Source of the DNA: Rhizopus sp. PT2906
Taxonomy: Eukaryota > Mucoromycota > Mucoromycetes > Mucorales > Rhizopodaceae
Reading direction: 5' to 3'
DNA length: 64,000 nt
Assembly (NCBI GenBank): GCA_025529335.1
Contig: JAMYHX010000093.1
Location: forward strand, 46,815 to 110,814
Part shown: piece by piece, positions 44,684 to 55,007 of the stretch
Position numbering within the stretch: the stretch's first letter is position 1
Layout of the letters: every line of letters begins with the position of its first letter
Translations under genes and position numbers: made by a program
The notes under the pieces: model-generated
The model's database searches: none
Told to the model about the DNA's origin: nothing
The model's input: the letters and a program-made list of their open reading frames with translations, nothing else

Positions 44684-46933
44684 ATGGCTCGCACACTCTA
44701 TGATAAAGTATGGGACGATCACGTCATCGATCGTCAAGAGGACGGTACCTGTTTAATCTATATCGATAGACATCTTGTTCATGAAGTGACCAGTCCTCAA
44801 GCATTTGAAGGGCTTCGTAACGCAAATAGACCTGTCCGTCGACCCGACTGTACACTTGCTACCGTCGATCACAACATCCCCACAACTCCTCGAAAGAACT
44901 TCAAGAGCATCTCGACCTTCATCAAGGAAGCTGATTCAAGAACCCAATGCGAGACTTTGGAACACAATATTAAAGAATTTGGCCTTACTTACTTTGGCAT
45001 GGAAGATGCTCGTCAAGGTATTGTGCACGTCATTGGTCCTGAACAGGGATTTACCCTTCCTGGCACTACCGTCGTCTGCGGCGACTCACACACCTCAACA
45101 CATGGTGCATTTGGCGCACTTGCCTTTGGTATTGGTACTTCTGAAGTAGAACATGTACTTGCTACGCAAACTCTCTTGCAAAAGAAATCAAAGAATATGC
45201 GAATCCGTGTACAAGGCGAGCTCTCACCCGGCGTTACTTCTAAGGATGTTGTTCTTCACATCATTGGTGTCATCGGTACTGCCGGCGGTACCGGCTGTGT
45301 CATCGAGTTCTGTGGTGATGCGATTAGTGCTTTGTCAATGGAATCAAGAATGTCTATCTGTAACATGTCAATCGAAGCAGGCGCGCGTGCAGGTATGATT
45401 GCTCCTGATGAAATTACCTTTGAATACCTTCGTCAAAAGCCTTTGGCCCCCAAGGGTGAAGAATGGGACCGTGCTGTAGCTTATTGGAAGACGCTTCGAT
45501 CAGACCCAGATGCTGCCTATGATATTACTGTGGACATTAATGCGGCCGATATCGCTCCTACTGTCACATGGGGTACAAGTCCTCAGGATGTGGCTCCAAT
45601 CACTGGTAAAACTCCAGATCTTGATGCAATTACAGATCCTGCTCGTCGCTTGGCCGTACAGCGTGCCTTGGATTATATCGGTATTGCTCCCAACACGCCA
45701 TTGGAAGGGGTTAAGATTGACAAGGTATTTATCGGAAGTTGCACCAACTCACGTATTGAGGATCTTCGTGCTGCTGCAGCTGTTGTCAAAGGTAAGCGTG
45801 TTGCTGAATGGGTTGATGCCATGGTTGTCCCTGGTTCTGGTTTGGTCAAGCTTCAGGCAGAGCGTGAAGGACTAGACAAGATCTTTACGGATGCTGGTTT
45901 TGATTGGAGAGAAGCAGGCTGTTCTATGTGTCTTGGCATGAACCCTGATCAACTGAAGCCTGGTGAACGTTGTGCGTCTACTTCCAACCGTAACTTCGAA
46001 GGTCGACAAGGTGCTGGAGGTCGTACTCATCTCGTTAGTCCTGCTATGGCTGCCGCTGCTGGTATCAAGGGCTGCCTTACCGACGTGCGTCAATTGGATG
46101 TGTCTCCTATTCCAGGTCCTAGAAGTGAAAGCCCTCGTCAAGAAGTGATTCCTGAACATGACAGCATTTCTGCTAAAGCCTCTGAAATTCCTGAAGACAC
46201 CAGCCCCGTCGTTCGCCCTCCTCCTTCTTCAGATGGTCAAGCTTCAGGTGGCATGCCCAAGTTCACCACTCTCAAGGGCTACGCGGCTCCTCTCGATATC
46301 TCCAACGTCGATACCGATATGATCATTCCCAAACAGTTCCTTAAGACGATCAAGCGTACAGGTCTCGGTAGTGCTCTCTTTTACCATCTTCGTTACGATA
46401 CTCAGACTGGCGCTGAGAACCCCAACTTTGTCCTCAATCAAGAACCCTTCCGTCAAGCTCGCATCCTTGTCTGTACAGGTCCTAACTTTGGTTGTGGTAG
46501 CAGTCGTGAACACGCTCCTTGGGCTTTCAACGATTTTGGTATTCGCTGTATCTTAGCCCCTAGTTATGCTGACATTTTCTTCAATAACTGCTTCAAGAAT
46601 GGTATGCTTCCTATTGTTCTTCCTCAAGATCAGTTAGAAGCTATTACTGCCGAAGCCAAGAAGGGCGCAGAAATCGAAGTTGATCTCGTCAATCAGGTAG
46701 TCCGTTATCCTCAAGGCGAAATCAAGTTTGAGGTTGAAGCCTTCCGCAAGCATTGTCTTGTTAATGGATTGGATGATATTGGATTAACGATGCAAAAATC
46801 AGACAAGATTGCTCAATTTGAAGCTAAGCGTACTCAAACATGGCCTTGGTTAGACGGAAAGGAATATAAAGGAAGAGCTACAAAGATTGAGGTCAATGGT
46901 CAGCATAATCAAAAGGTTAAGCTTGATTGGTAG
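44684..46933 (+). CDS. LEU1: 3-isopropylmalate dehydratase (isopropylmalate isomerase), 749 aa
   Basis: Second step of leucine synthesis: interconverts 2- and 3-isopropylmalate using a [4Fe-4S] cluster. Single exon, unlike its neighbours. The large-subunit part is N-terminal (LYDKVWDDHVI, VVCGDSHTSTHGAFG, IGSCTNSRIEDLRAAA, CSMCLGMNPD, STSNRNFEGRQG). A linker (SESPRQEVIPEHDSI...) leads to the small-subunit (LeuD) part (NVDTDMIIPKQFLKTI, GPNFGCGSSREHAPWAF, CILAPSYADIFFNN). The three cluster cysteines are in GSCTNS and CSMC. The length matches the fused fungal form (~750-780 aa). Codon use is visibly biased, suggesting high expression. Upstream TGAGTCA sites fit general amino-acid control. Confidence 0.98.
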   Translation: MARTLYDKVWDDHVIDRQEDGTCLIYIDRHLVHEVTSPQAFEGLRNANRPVRRPDCTLATVDHNIPTTPRKNFKSISTFIKEADSRTQCETLEHNIKEFGLTYFGMEDARQGIVHVIGPEQGFTLPGTTVVCGDSHTSTHGAFGALAFGIGTSEVEHVLATQTLLQKKSKNMRIRVQGELSPGVTSKDVVLHIIGVIGTAGGTGCVIEFCGDAISALSMESRMSICNMSIEAGARAGMIAPDEITFEYLRQKPLAPKGEEWDRAVAYWKTLRSDPDAAYDITVDINAADIAPTVTWGTSPQDVAPITGKTPDLDAITDPARRLAVQRALDYIGIAPNTPLEGVKIDKVFIGSCTNSRIEDLRAAAAVVKGKRVAEWVDAMVVPGSGLVKLQAEREGLDKIFTDAGFDWREAGCSMCLGMNPDQLKPGERCASTSNRNFEGRQGAGGRTHLVSPAMAAAAGIKGCLTDVRQLDVSPIPGPRSESPRQEVIPEHDSISAKASEIPEDTSPVVRPPPSSDGQASGGMPKFTTLKGYAAPLDISNVDTDMIIPKQFLKTIKRTGLGSALFYHLRYDTQTGAENPNFVLNQEPFRQARILVCTGPNFGCGSSREHAPWAFNDFGIRCILAPSYADIFFNNCFKNGMLPIVLPQDQLEAITAEAKKGAEIEVDLVNQVVRYPQGEIKFEVEAFRKHCLVNGLDDIGLTMQKSDKIAQFEAKRTQTWPWLDGKEYKGRATKIEVNGQHNQKVKLDW

Positions 46934-48443
46934 AAAAAAAACGACAAACGATATACCTGATATGATCATTTCTTGTAAATTTATTTTTCATAATAAAAAA
47001 TATCATTTTTGCACTTTTTTTTTCTTTCATGTAATCAAGCCTCAACAAACTTGTATAGTTTTTATACTTTTATGTTTTATTTGTATTCATGCTTTTTTTT
47101 TTTCCTATATAGTTTTGCTTATTTGAAGTTCTTATTATTCTGCTTCTGTTGCTATTGCTGCATCTTTGCCGGTGCTGTCTGTCCTCAAAGCTGGGTCACA
47201 AGATCTCCTTAATTCAAGAGAAAAAGGAGACTTGAGGCAAGACTAATAAGTTCAAAACCATAAAGAAGAGGATAGTTATGATATTTTATTCCCAATAAAC
47301 ATGGTCAACAGAAAGGGGCGTATACACATTTTTTATAACTGCCGTCTCTTTTCTTTTTGCATATACATTTTTCATCACTCCTATACTCTGATAACATTAT
47401 ATTAGTCCTACCGCTTTTGATATATTGATCATACTGTCAGGTCATATTGAGGGAGCGATGTAAAGACGGTTTTGTTTGTTGGCTGTTGAACAAATAAATG
47501 CAGAATGCTATTTGGAAAGATATATAAACTCAAGGATGGATTAACCAATCAAAAGACAGAATAGAATAAAAGCAGGATCAGCCATCTTTATGTAAATTGA
47601 CTGGCCACAATAGAAATAATGTCCCAACTTCCCCAAATCCAAAGCGCTATTTCCTTTTTCGTTAAGATGCCCTTTATATAAGCCCTTTATTATGATTTTT
47701 ATTAGAAAAGCATAACTATCAAAACCATTCATTATAGTTACAAACTACCGTAAGCTTGTACTCACCTTATGCATGCACTATTACGCTATGGTGATGGTTA
47801 CTCAAGTAAAAGAGTAAACATAAGACAAGAAACGACCTTGAAGCCTGTAAATGAAAGGGAGGGGGGCAACGTTTAATACCATAGGCGGATAAAACGTCTG
47901 TATTCCCATGGCTTTTAACTCCTTCATTTAAAATCGACTGTCAAGAATTTTCGACAAAAAGGATACGTGTCCATATCTACGCGCTTTCTTTTAGCTGTAA
48001 GCATAAGTATTCCCTTTTCGATAGTGCATCACTTGAAACATGAGTGATATTTAATATATGCATTAATTATTGTCAGCAGTAACAAAATACACTTTATGGT
48101 TTTTAAAGTTGTTGTTGAAACAGCGCGATTGTTTATGGAAAGTATATTGATGGGGGCATCAAAAAGTGATACACAAGCTTTGTGTGTGTGTGTGATATTT
48201 ATAGACTTAATAACCTCATATATTCCCTTACAATTCTATGGTCATCCTATTACTGCTTCAATGACTTGGCTGAACTCATTCATCTTGGTTTACTTTTGAA
48301 TTAAAGCGGACCGTTAAACGCGCTATTTGCATCAAAAAAGGTAAATATTTTATACACAAAAGAACTATACATGACTTTTATTTATAGAATTTGATTTTTT
48401 TTTACATGCTATAGAAAAGAGTATGAAGAGAAAGGGGGGGTAT
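46934..48443. other. Intergenic between convergent genes
   Basis: Holds the LEU1 3' region (poly-T runs, AATAAA-like signals near 46990) and AT-rich DNA. Short frames (47541-47732, 48096-48299) lack motifs. A (TG)7 run lies near 48182. Confidence 0.55.
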
Positions 48444-49559
48444 TTATTCAGCTTGCCAGAGAGAATGAGCAGCATCGGGAGTCCAGGTAGGGTTAGAGGT
48501 GTGACCTTGGAGACAGACGTAGACCTTACCGTGGTACTTGACACGATCACCAGCAGCATAGGTGCCAACGGGGTTCCACTTCTTGGCATCTTCATCGTCA
48601 TCACTGCAGCTATTGCGGCGGCGACGGTGATGTTCTTCTTCTTCATCATCATCACACTTCTTCTTGTGATGCTTATTCTTTTCATCATCACACTTCTTAG
48701 GCTTGCACTCCTTCTTGGGCTTACATTCCTTCTTTTCGTGTTCTTCTTCGTTTCTTCTTTCGTTCTTTTCAGCTTCGAAACGTTCACGTTCAGCCTCAAA
48801 CTCAGCACGTTCGCGATTACGTCTTTCCTCTTCTTCTTGGGCAAGACGTTGCTTCTCTTCTTCTTCAAGTCTTTCTTGTTCTTCTTGTTCCTTATGATCA
48901 TCATACATCTTCTTACCGAGGAAACCAGCACCGACAGCAAGAGCACCGCCAAGGAGAGCAGCACCGACAGCAACACCAGTAGCCTTGTTATGAGAGGACT
49001 TCATACGAGCAGCATGTCCTTCATGAACATAAGATTGGCCACGAACGGGTTGACCACTAAAGTCAGCAGGTTGAGAGTTGGGGAAACCAAGGGCAGCAAA
49101 TTGAATGTTGACGGTACCGGCGCGCTGACCCTTGAGATCATAGAGGTCAAAGAGACCGTTCAAGTTGGCACCAGGAGCATGAACAATTTGATTGATAGGA
49201 ATAGCACAGAAACCAATGACTTCGTCAATGGTGTTTTCTTCATTGACGACTTCAACATAGAGGTCGGGCTCTCCGTTCAAGGGGAGAGTGAAAGATTGGT
49301 TCCAGACAGCACTGTCACCACCATCTTTGTGTGTGAAAGTCTTGAAGAAGGCTTCCTTGTTGTTGAAGTCCAAGGAGAAGCGAAGATAAGGGTCTTGCTT
49401 ACCAAAGCGTTGAGCAGCAACCAAGTTAGAGGCAGTGGCAACGTGAATGGAGAGAGTGGCAGAGGTATGAGAGTGGGAGGAAGAGAAAGAGGTTTGGACG
49501 CCACCTTCAGAGGTAGATTCAGAGGTATAGACAGTGGTAGTAGTGTGAGATTCGAACAT
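48444..49559 (-). CDS. C2 domain, glycine-rich helix, coiled coil and C-terminal chitin-binding module, 371 aa
   Basis: Single exon with strongly biased codons. Residues ~30-165 form a C2 domain (ATLSIHVATASNLV, KQDPYLRFSLD, WNQSFTLPLNGEPDLYVEVV, GFCAIPINQI, LYDLKGQRAGTVNIQF). Residues ~195-220 form a glycine-zipper hydrophobic helix (GVAVGAALLGGALAVGAGFL). A long Glu/Arg coiled coil and a Lys/Cys patch (KECKPKKECKPKKC) follow. The last ~45 residues form a CBM5/12-type chitin-binding module with aromatic triad spacing (KWNPVGTYAAGDRVKYHGKV, YVCLQGHTS, PTWTPDAAHSLWQ). No signal peptide is present, so a cytoplasmic protein carrying a chitin-binding module is odd. It could act at septa or the wall-membrane interface. 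The 384-codon open frame on the other strand is a codon-bias shadow. Confidence 0.85.
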   Translation of the reverse strand: MFESHTTTTVYTSESTSEGGVQTSFSSSHSHTSATLSIHVATASNLVAAQRFGKQDPYLRFSLDFNNKEAFFKTFTHKDGGDSAVWNQSFTLPLNGEPDLYVEVVNEENTIDEVIGFCAIPINQIVHAPGANLNGLFDLYDLKGQRAGTVNIQFAALGFPNSQPADFSGQPVRGQSYVHEGHAARMKSSHNKATGVAVGAALLGGALAVGAGFLGKKMYDDHKEQEEQERLEEEEKQRLAQEEEERRNRERAEFEAERERFEAEKNERRNEEEHEKKECKPKKECKPKKCDDEKNKHHKKKCDDDEEEEHHRRRRNSCSDDDEDAKKWNPVGTYAAGDRVKYHGKVYVCLQGHTSNPTWTPDAAHSLWQAE

Positions 49560-50901
49560 GGCAGAGAGAAAGGATAAAGAGAAGAAAGATGCGTCTTTAC
49601 GTGTCCTTTATTTATAGCTTTTGAGCTAATGTATTTTTTGATGAAAGGATTTCTTACCCCGAATTTCCTTATAGAGATAGACTTCCGTGTAGACTCTAAA
49701 ATGGTTCACGTGAATAGAGGAAATACTAAGTTTGTTGGTATTGTATTACATTTGAGTCGAGAACAGAGTAAATAATACAGTCATGCCACTCAAATATTAT
49801 TATTATAGGCGCACTTAAACTTTGGTTTAAACAAATAAGCTACACACGAAGTGTTACAAACTCTTAAAGTGCCTGCGGTGCCTAATGAAATTCATAATGC
49901 GGATTTTGAAATATCCATCAAAATTTGGCGTACATTCATTTGTGTGGTTAAATTTCTAGAATTAAAATGTTTATGCAACTCTCTGTGGTTCTTGTCCTTC
50001 TACAAAGCTAATCTTGGTAATAATAATAATAAGACGGGCTTGCAACACTATTTAGGATTCAATATCTATCATTTAGAAAAGTAAGAGAAGCGACATGAAA
50101 CTTCTTATTAACAGATAACTTGTCTTTTTTTTTTTTAAGACTACTTGGTACAACAGATGTAGCCTATTCTTCAATTTTGTTTTCTTTGGGGAGGGAGAAA
50201 ACACGCTTGTCCGTCGGGCGAGAAAGAGGCTGAATCATACACAATTTGAAAAGTAATTGTGTTTATACAAAGTCTGACTTGGCAAAGATATATACTAGAA
50301 AAAGGTTATCCAACAGTAAAGATATTTCTTTATGTTTATTGAACTTCAACAAACAAGACTACGGTCAGGTATTATTAGACAATATAAAAAGAATCATCTT
50401 TGTTCTTCTTTCTTTAGCAATTTATTAATTGTTAGTGATCAGTTTCATAAATATTGAAGCAATCGAATGAAGCCAAAGCAAAAAATAGTAGTAAAAGGAT
50501 CAACACCATTTCAGGAACAATCTTTATACATCTTTCAACAACACCTTACCCTCAGTTTAAACTTGACTATATCAAGAATGAGAACTAAGTGTAGATATCT
50601 CTTATAGTAGCTATTCCAAGTAGAATATGTACCAGTGCACTATCCCAAGATGTTGCATTTTGTATATTTTGTATTATAAATTTTCGAATTATGCGACATT
50701 ACTTTTAGAAAAAAAACTACACTCCTACGCTTACGTTTATTCATTAGTCTTCTAGTTATAAGCTTATAATAAAGTGTTATTCCTCGATTTCATTGTTTGT
50801 CTTTACCACGGATGGAATATCTACAATGTGATACTTTAATATATCTATTATATTGACACTATGGTTGCCCTTGTATCTTGTTACTCAATGTGGCGCTCAT
50901 C
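49560..50901. other. Intergenic, left flank of transposon island
   Basis: No gene is supported. Bases 50736-50753 repeat exactly an 18-mer (TTTATTCATTAGTCTTCT) found at 278-295, downstream of the relic element at the window start, so a decayed transposon end may lie here. Confidence 0.5.
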
Positions 50902-51575
50902 CAGTATCTGCACTGTCAGACTCAGCTTACAGTATTTCCACTTCAGCTTCGACCAAAGCGGCAACTAAATTCGACCAATAAAAAATAAATTTCAACCAAA
51001 AGTGGCGTCTCATTTCGACCAAATAAATCTGCCTTTATTTCGACTAAATTAGAAAGAGCTTTGGACTAAGACTAAGAATAAGTTCGACCAAGCTGCAATG
51101 AGTTTTCAACTGAAAGTCCCTTTCTTAATTTTTTTCTTAAATATGGGTGAATCTAAGCAACGTCTACGACTTTAATAATCAAAAAAAATTTCAAATGTAT
51201 GAAGTATTCAGTATGGAAGTCTCAAACCAAGTTCACGAGCCACAATTTAAGTGACTCCTAAGGATTGTCAAGGCTGGATTAGACATTCCGAATCCTTCTT
51301 CAGCATGGTTTAAATAAAAAAAACTTTTTTAACTCGACCATGCAGTTGAATACTTATGGCAGCTTGATTGAACTTATTCTTATTTTTAGTCGAATAGTTC
51401 TTTCTAATTTAGTCGAAATAAAGGCACACAAATGGACGAAATAAGCAGATTCATTTGGTCGAAATGAGACGCCACTTTTGGTTGAAATTTATTTTTTATT
51501 GGTCGAATTTAGTTGCCGCTTTGGTCGAAGCTGAAGTGGAAATACTGTAAGCTGAGTCTGACAGTGCAGATACTG
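50902..51575. mobile_element. 674-bp long-inverted-repeat element (MITE-like) built of ~22-bp units
   Basis: Starts CAGTATCTGCACTGTCAG and ends with its reverse complement. Inverted similarity extends about 200 bp into each side. In the left arm a TTCGACCAA-type motif begins at 50948, 50970, 50991, 51014, 51039, 51061, 51083 and 51105. In the right arm its complement TTGGTCGAA begins at 51364, 51386, 51409, 51432, 51455, 51478, 51499 and 51521. Spacing is 21-25 bp, mostly 22-23. The ~250-bp centre has no open frame. The size, long terminal inverted repeats and lack of coding capacity fit a non-autonomous foldback/MITE element. The regular motif phasing suggests arrayed protein-binding sites. 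No clear target-site duplication was seen. Confidence 0.82.
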
Positions 51576-51840
51576 TAAATCGCCCTGTCAAAGAGCAGTC
51601 CTGTCGGAACAAATATTACTGTAATATGAGTAACCAAGTGAGAAGGCTTTGAAAAAAAAAGGAAGGCATAATGAGACAAGGAGAAATACTGGGTTATTGT
51701 TTATTTAAAAATATAATAATATACTTATCTTTGACGTTCAGGAAGTATTTGAGGAATATCGGCAGCTTCTTTCATCATATAATATGATGTTTTGGAAGCA
51801 TGGTTAATAACTTTTATTTTATCGCGTTGTAAGCTATACA

Positions 51841-52726
51841 TCACCCTCTAAGATCACTTATGTATAAATTCTCAAACCTATCAATTGAATCTGCCAATCC
51901 TTGACAGATATCATTATCAGAGGTAGAGTTATTAGTAGTATCTGCGAAATTGATACCAGTTACAGCAAGTTCTTCATAGTTAAGATCAATAGTATCAGCC
52001 TCAACAACAATGTCAGAACGAAGAGTATATGGAATATCAGTCACTCTGTTAACTAAGAAGATACGCTTACAAAGCTTCGAATCTTCAGGTCAGTTACAAC
52101 GGGAGAGGTGACCATTTCTCAATTCGACTTCGTACCAAATGTAATCGTCAGTGAATGATTTGCAATCATACATATTATCATCATCTTCAGAGCGCTGAAC
52201 CATGCTTGTAGCAGTGTCTTCGTCAAAAGCATACGCCAATCTTTTCTTCTTCATATCACTTGGGCTTAATTTGACGGTTTGAAAACCATACAAACATTTC
52301 AAAGTCTCCTGACGGTAGTCGATCATCAACGTTTCTTGCAAAGTATAAATCAAAAAGTCACAGCGGCTGCGTCAAGCGTGGCCAAGGTAGAACGTTTTCA
52401 ATTGATTGTGATATGATTCAATCAAGTTGTTCGTATGAAAAGAGGCACTTGGTCGCCAGGCTTTACAGAAAAGTTCTTTTTTGACCAGCCATCTTGTTCT
52501 AAAATAGGCAACGAATTGCCCTTCGTCTTTGGATATTGCTTGTAACAGGATATTGTCGTTTAAATGCCCACTTAGAATGTGAGAACACGTCCTTTTTGAA
52601 CTGTTCCTCGAACTTGTAAGACGTAGTAAAGATGATGGTCTCACCACTTTCCTCATAATCTGGAACAGTAGGGCAAACAAAATCAATAGTAATAGAGACG
52701 GGGGTACTTTTAAAGTTGGTAGACAT
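51841..52726 (-). pseudogene. Dead MULE-type transposase, C-terminal part with SWIM zinc finger
   Basis: Fragments in two frames read as the end of a Mutator-like transposase: YFRTRWLVKKELFCKAWRP, FHTNNLIESYHNQLKTFYLG (the conserved T-N-N-x-x-E-S-x-H-N block), then WYEVELRNGHLSRCN and KLCKRIFLVNRV. The SWIM finger C-x-C-x(n)-C-x-H is ruined: its second Cys is a TGA stop (near 52094) and the His is Arg. Another TGA follows FYLGHA (~52372). A frameshift near 52560-52600 separates an N-terminal stretch beginning MSTNFKSTPVSITIDF. The catalytic DDE core is absent, so the element cannot transpose by itself. Confidence 0.75.
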
Positions 52727-52925
52727 TTCAGTAGATGATGTATACTGATGTAAATAGTCAGAGGTATGTTATCTAATCTGTGTGCCTGTTCGTTAGTTGA
52801 GGTAGTTTATTCATTGTCCATTGGAGAATGATTTCTTTGTTGTAATTGATATATCAAAATCATATAAAACAATGAATAGTTATTTTTCTTTTTCTTCTCC
52901 TCTTTAATATTTCTAATATTCACTA

Positions 52926-54725
52926 ATGCGTGAAAAGAAAAAGCAAAGAGTGGTATATGACCCCAGAAAGACTATGATCAATAGACCAGCAAGCTGGAAG
53001 CGAAGTGCAAGTGAAGAATTAGCTGGTTCATCATCCAAACGTGCCCGTAAAACACCGGAAAGAGAAGAATATCTTATGAACACTTTCATGGAACAACTCG
53101 AAATTCACGTTTCTTCAGTTCCTTCTTTGGCATTGACAAGATCAACTCTCTTTGCGCTAGCTATGGTTTAAAGTTCGCCTATAATATACATGCACTGCCT
53201 GGGGTGAAAACAGTTCGAATTAATGGATACCTACGGAATCAAACTCCTTCCAGAACAGCTACTCCTCTTTCTCATACGAGAAGTATAAAAAGAAATTATG
53301 AAGCATTTGAACGTGAGATGCCAGATAGAAGAATGATTCAGTAAGCAGAAGTTGATGCAGTGCAAAGACAATTAAAGAAAATTAATTCTGAACGACGAGA
53401 GTTTATGCTTAGAAACAGTATCCGCGACTTAAAGAAACAATGGATAAGAAGTACAGATAGAAGACTAATAGCCGCTGATATAGAACAAAGCAATAGGCTC
53501 TATCAAAAAATTCAACAAACGAAAGCTTTCAGAGATGCTATAAACGAAAGGCTTATAGACACGAAGCAGCAATTGTCAGATGTCAGAAGAAAATTATATA
53601 ACAGTATTAATCAAACCACTTCCTATGGCAGCAATAATAACCAGCTACCTCGTGTTGAAAATTTCAAGCTTGATGACACTCAGTCTGATCTAACAAATTT
53701 CGCTTTTTCTGGGACGGATAATGGTTTAGTGACAATGACAGAAACAGCAAAATTATCACTAGATCAATTCAAGTTTCATCTCAAGTTATATAACAAGTAT
53801 TCAGCTTTGACAGAAGGTAATTTGATACAGCTTATTTTTGTGTATATTGAATCTAATCTATTTGCAGATACTACCAGGATTCAAGCTTCCGCAGAAGAGG
53901 CAATGTTCTTCAAGTTTGCAAAGCCTTTCAAAGTACACGCGTCCGACATTGCGTATGGTAGTGGTGCAATTAAATTACGAGCAAAGCTTCAACGTGCCAA
54001 GAAAACAAAAGCTAAAGTTATTTCAGGAATTGAAGCGAAACTTGGTGAATGCAGCTTTCAAGAAATGCACAGCGTTGATGAATTAAACAATTGGTATAAT
54101 GGAAGAGTCACGCACCAAAACGTACTTCGAGATTTCTATTGCTCCCGACAAAGAGTACGCCAATTACGAACGTATGAACTGCAAAAGCGAAAGTATATCA
54201 ACAGACTATGTTCTCAAGAGCGATCTTATGTGATCTCAAGCAGTAAGAAACCATCAATAATGTTTATTGGAGATACCGGACTCTGTTTTGGATCGTCCAT
54301 AAAAGGCTACCAAAGATATGGAGGACATTGGAAGCCTATCAAGCACAGCCTCTACACTTCGGTTTGCATAACAAGCGAATATAATACGTCACAAACATGC
54401 ATTTTTTGTTTTAAGAAGCTATTACATCCAAAACGCAGTACAGCAGACAAGAATGGTCGTATCAATTTAAAAATGTGAATGGTGCCTTTGTTTGCGTGAA
54501 TCCGTCCTGTCCGTCAGTGAAAGCAGGTCAAAGCACTCATGCTAGAGATACACTGAGTGCTGTTGCTATTGGCTTGTCTGGGATGGCGACTTTACTGCTT
54601 GGAACAACATTCCCTTAATTCAACAGAAATGTCAGTCCATCGCAGACTGATCAATTCAACCAACTTGCTGCAGCTTTCTGTACAGGAAACGCTGTTAAGC
54701 CTATTACCGCTGGTAATAATACCTA
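52926..54725 (+). pseudogene. Dead RuvC nuclease gene (Fanzor/TnpB-like), near full length
   Basis: A basic N-terminal region (NSERREFMLRNSIRDLKKQ) precedes a RuvC-I-like segment (FAFSGTDNGLVTMTET), a later SIMFIGDTGLCFGSSIKGY block, and a zinc ribbon (TSQTCIFCFKK ... FVCVNPSC). RuvC-III-like HARDTLSAVAIGLSG follows, then a short tail. This order is that of Fanzor/TnpB-type RNA-guided nucleases. Lesions: frameshift near 53160-53170, TAA at 53342-53344, a one-base frameshift in an A-run near 54467-54475 between zinc-ribbon halves, and TAA at 54616-54618. The longest intact piece is 53360-54478. The identity is inferred from motif order. Confidence 0.68.
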
Positions 54726-55007
54726 GGGTAAGTTTTATTTGAAAAAACGATTATAGAAAAATACTAATTCTATTGATATGTCTGGTTTTTATATTATTTC
54801 TTTTTTTTCATTTTGTTTCGGTATGTATTTGAGAATATATGCATATCCCATTTACTATTTACCCTCTCAGTATGACAAAGTAATAAAACCCCACTGCAGT
54901 AGAATTTCCATTCATAGGCGGAGTTGAGGCTGTCAAAAAATAAGCAGCAAAAAAAAAGAAGGGGGGAAGGGGAGAAAAAACAATTTTTTTTGATCTTGAA
55001 TTTAAAC

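Noticed and set aside
48423..49577. 384-codon open frame on the plus strand
   Set aside because: Exact antisense of the C2/chitin-binding gene. The opposite strand has domain structure and biased codons; this frame is a shadow.
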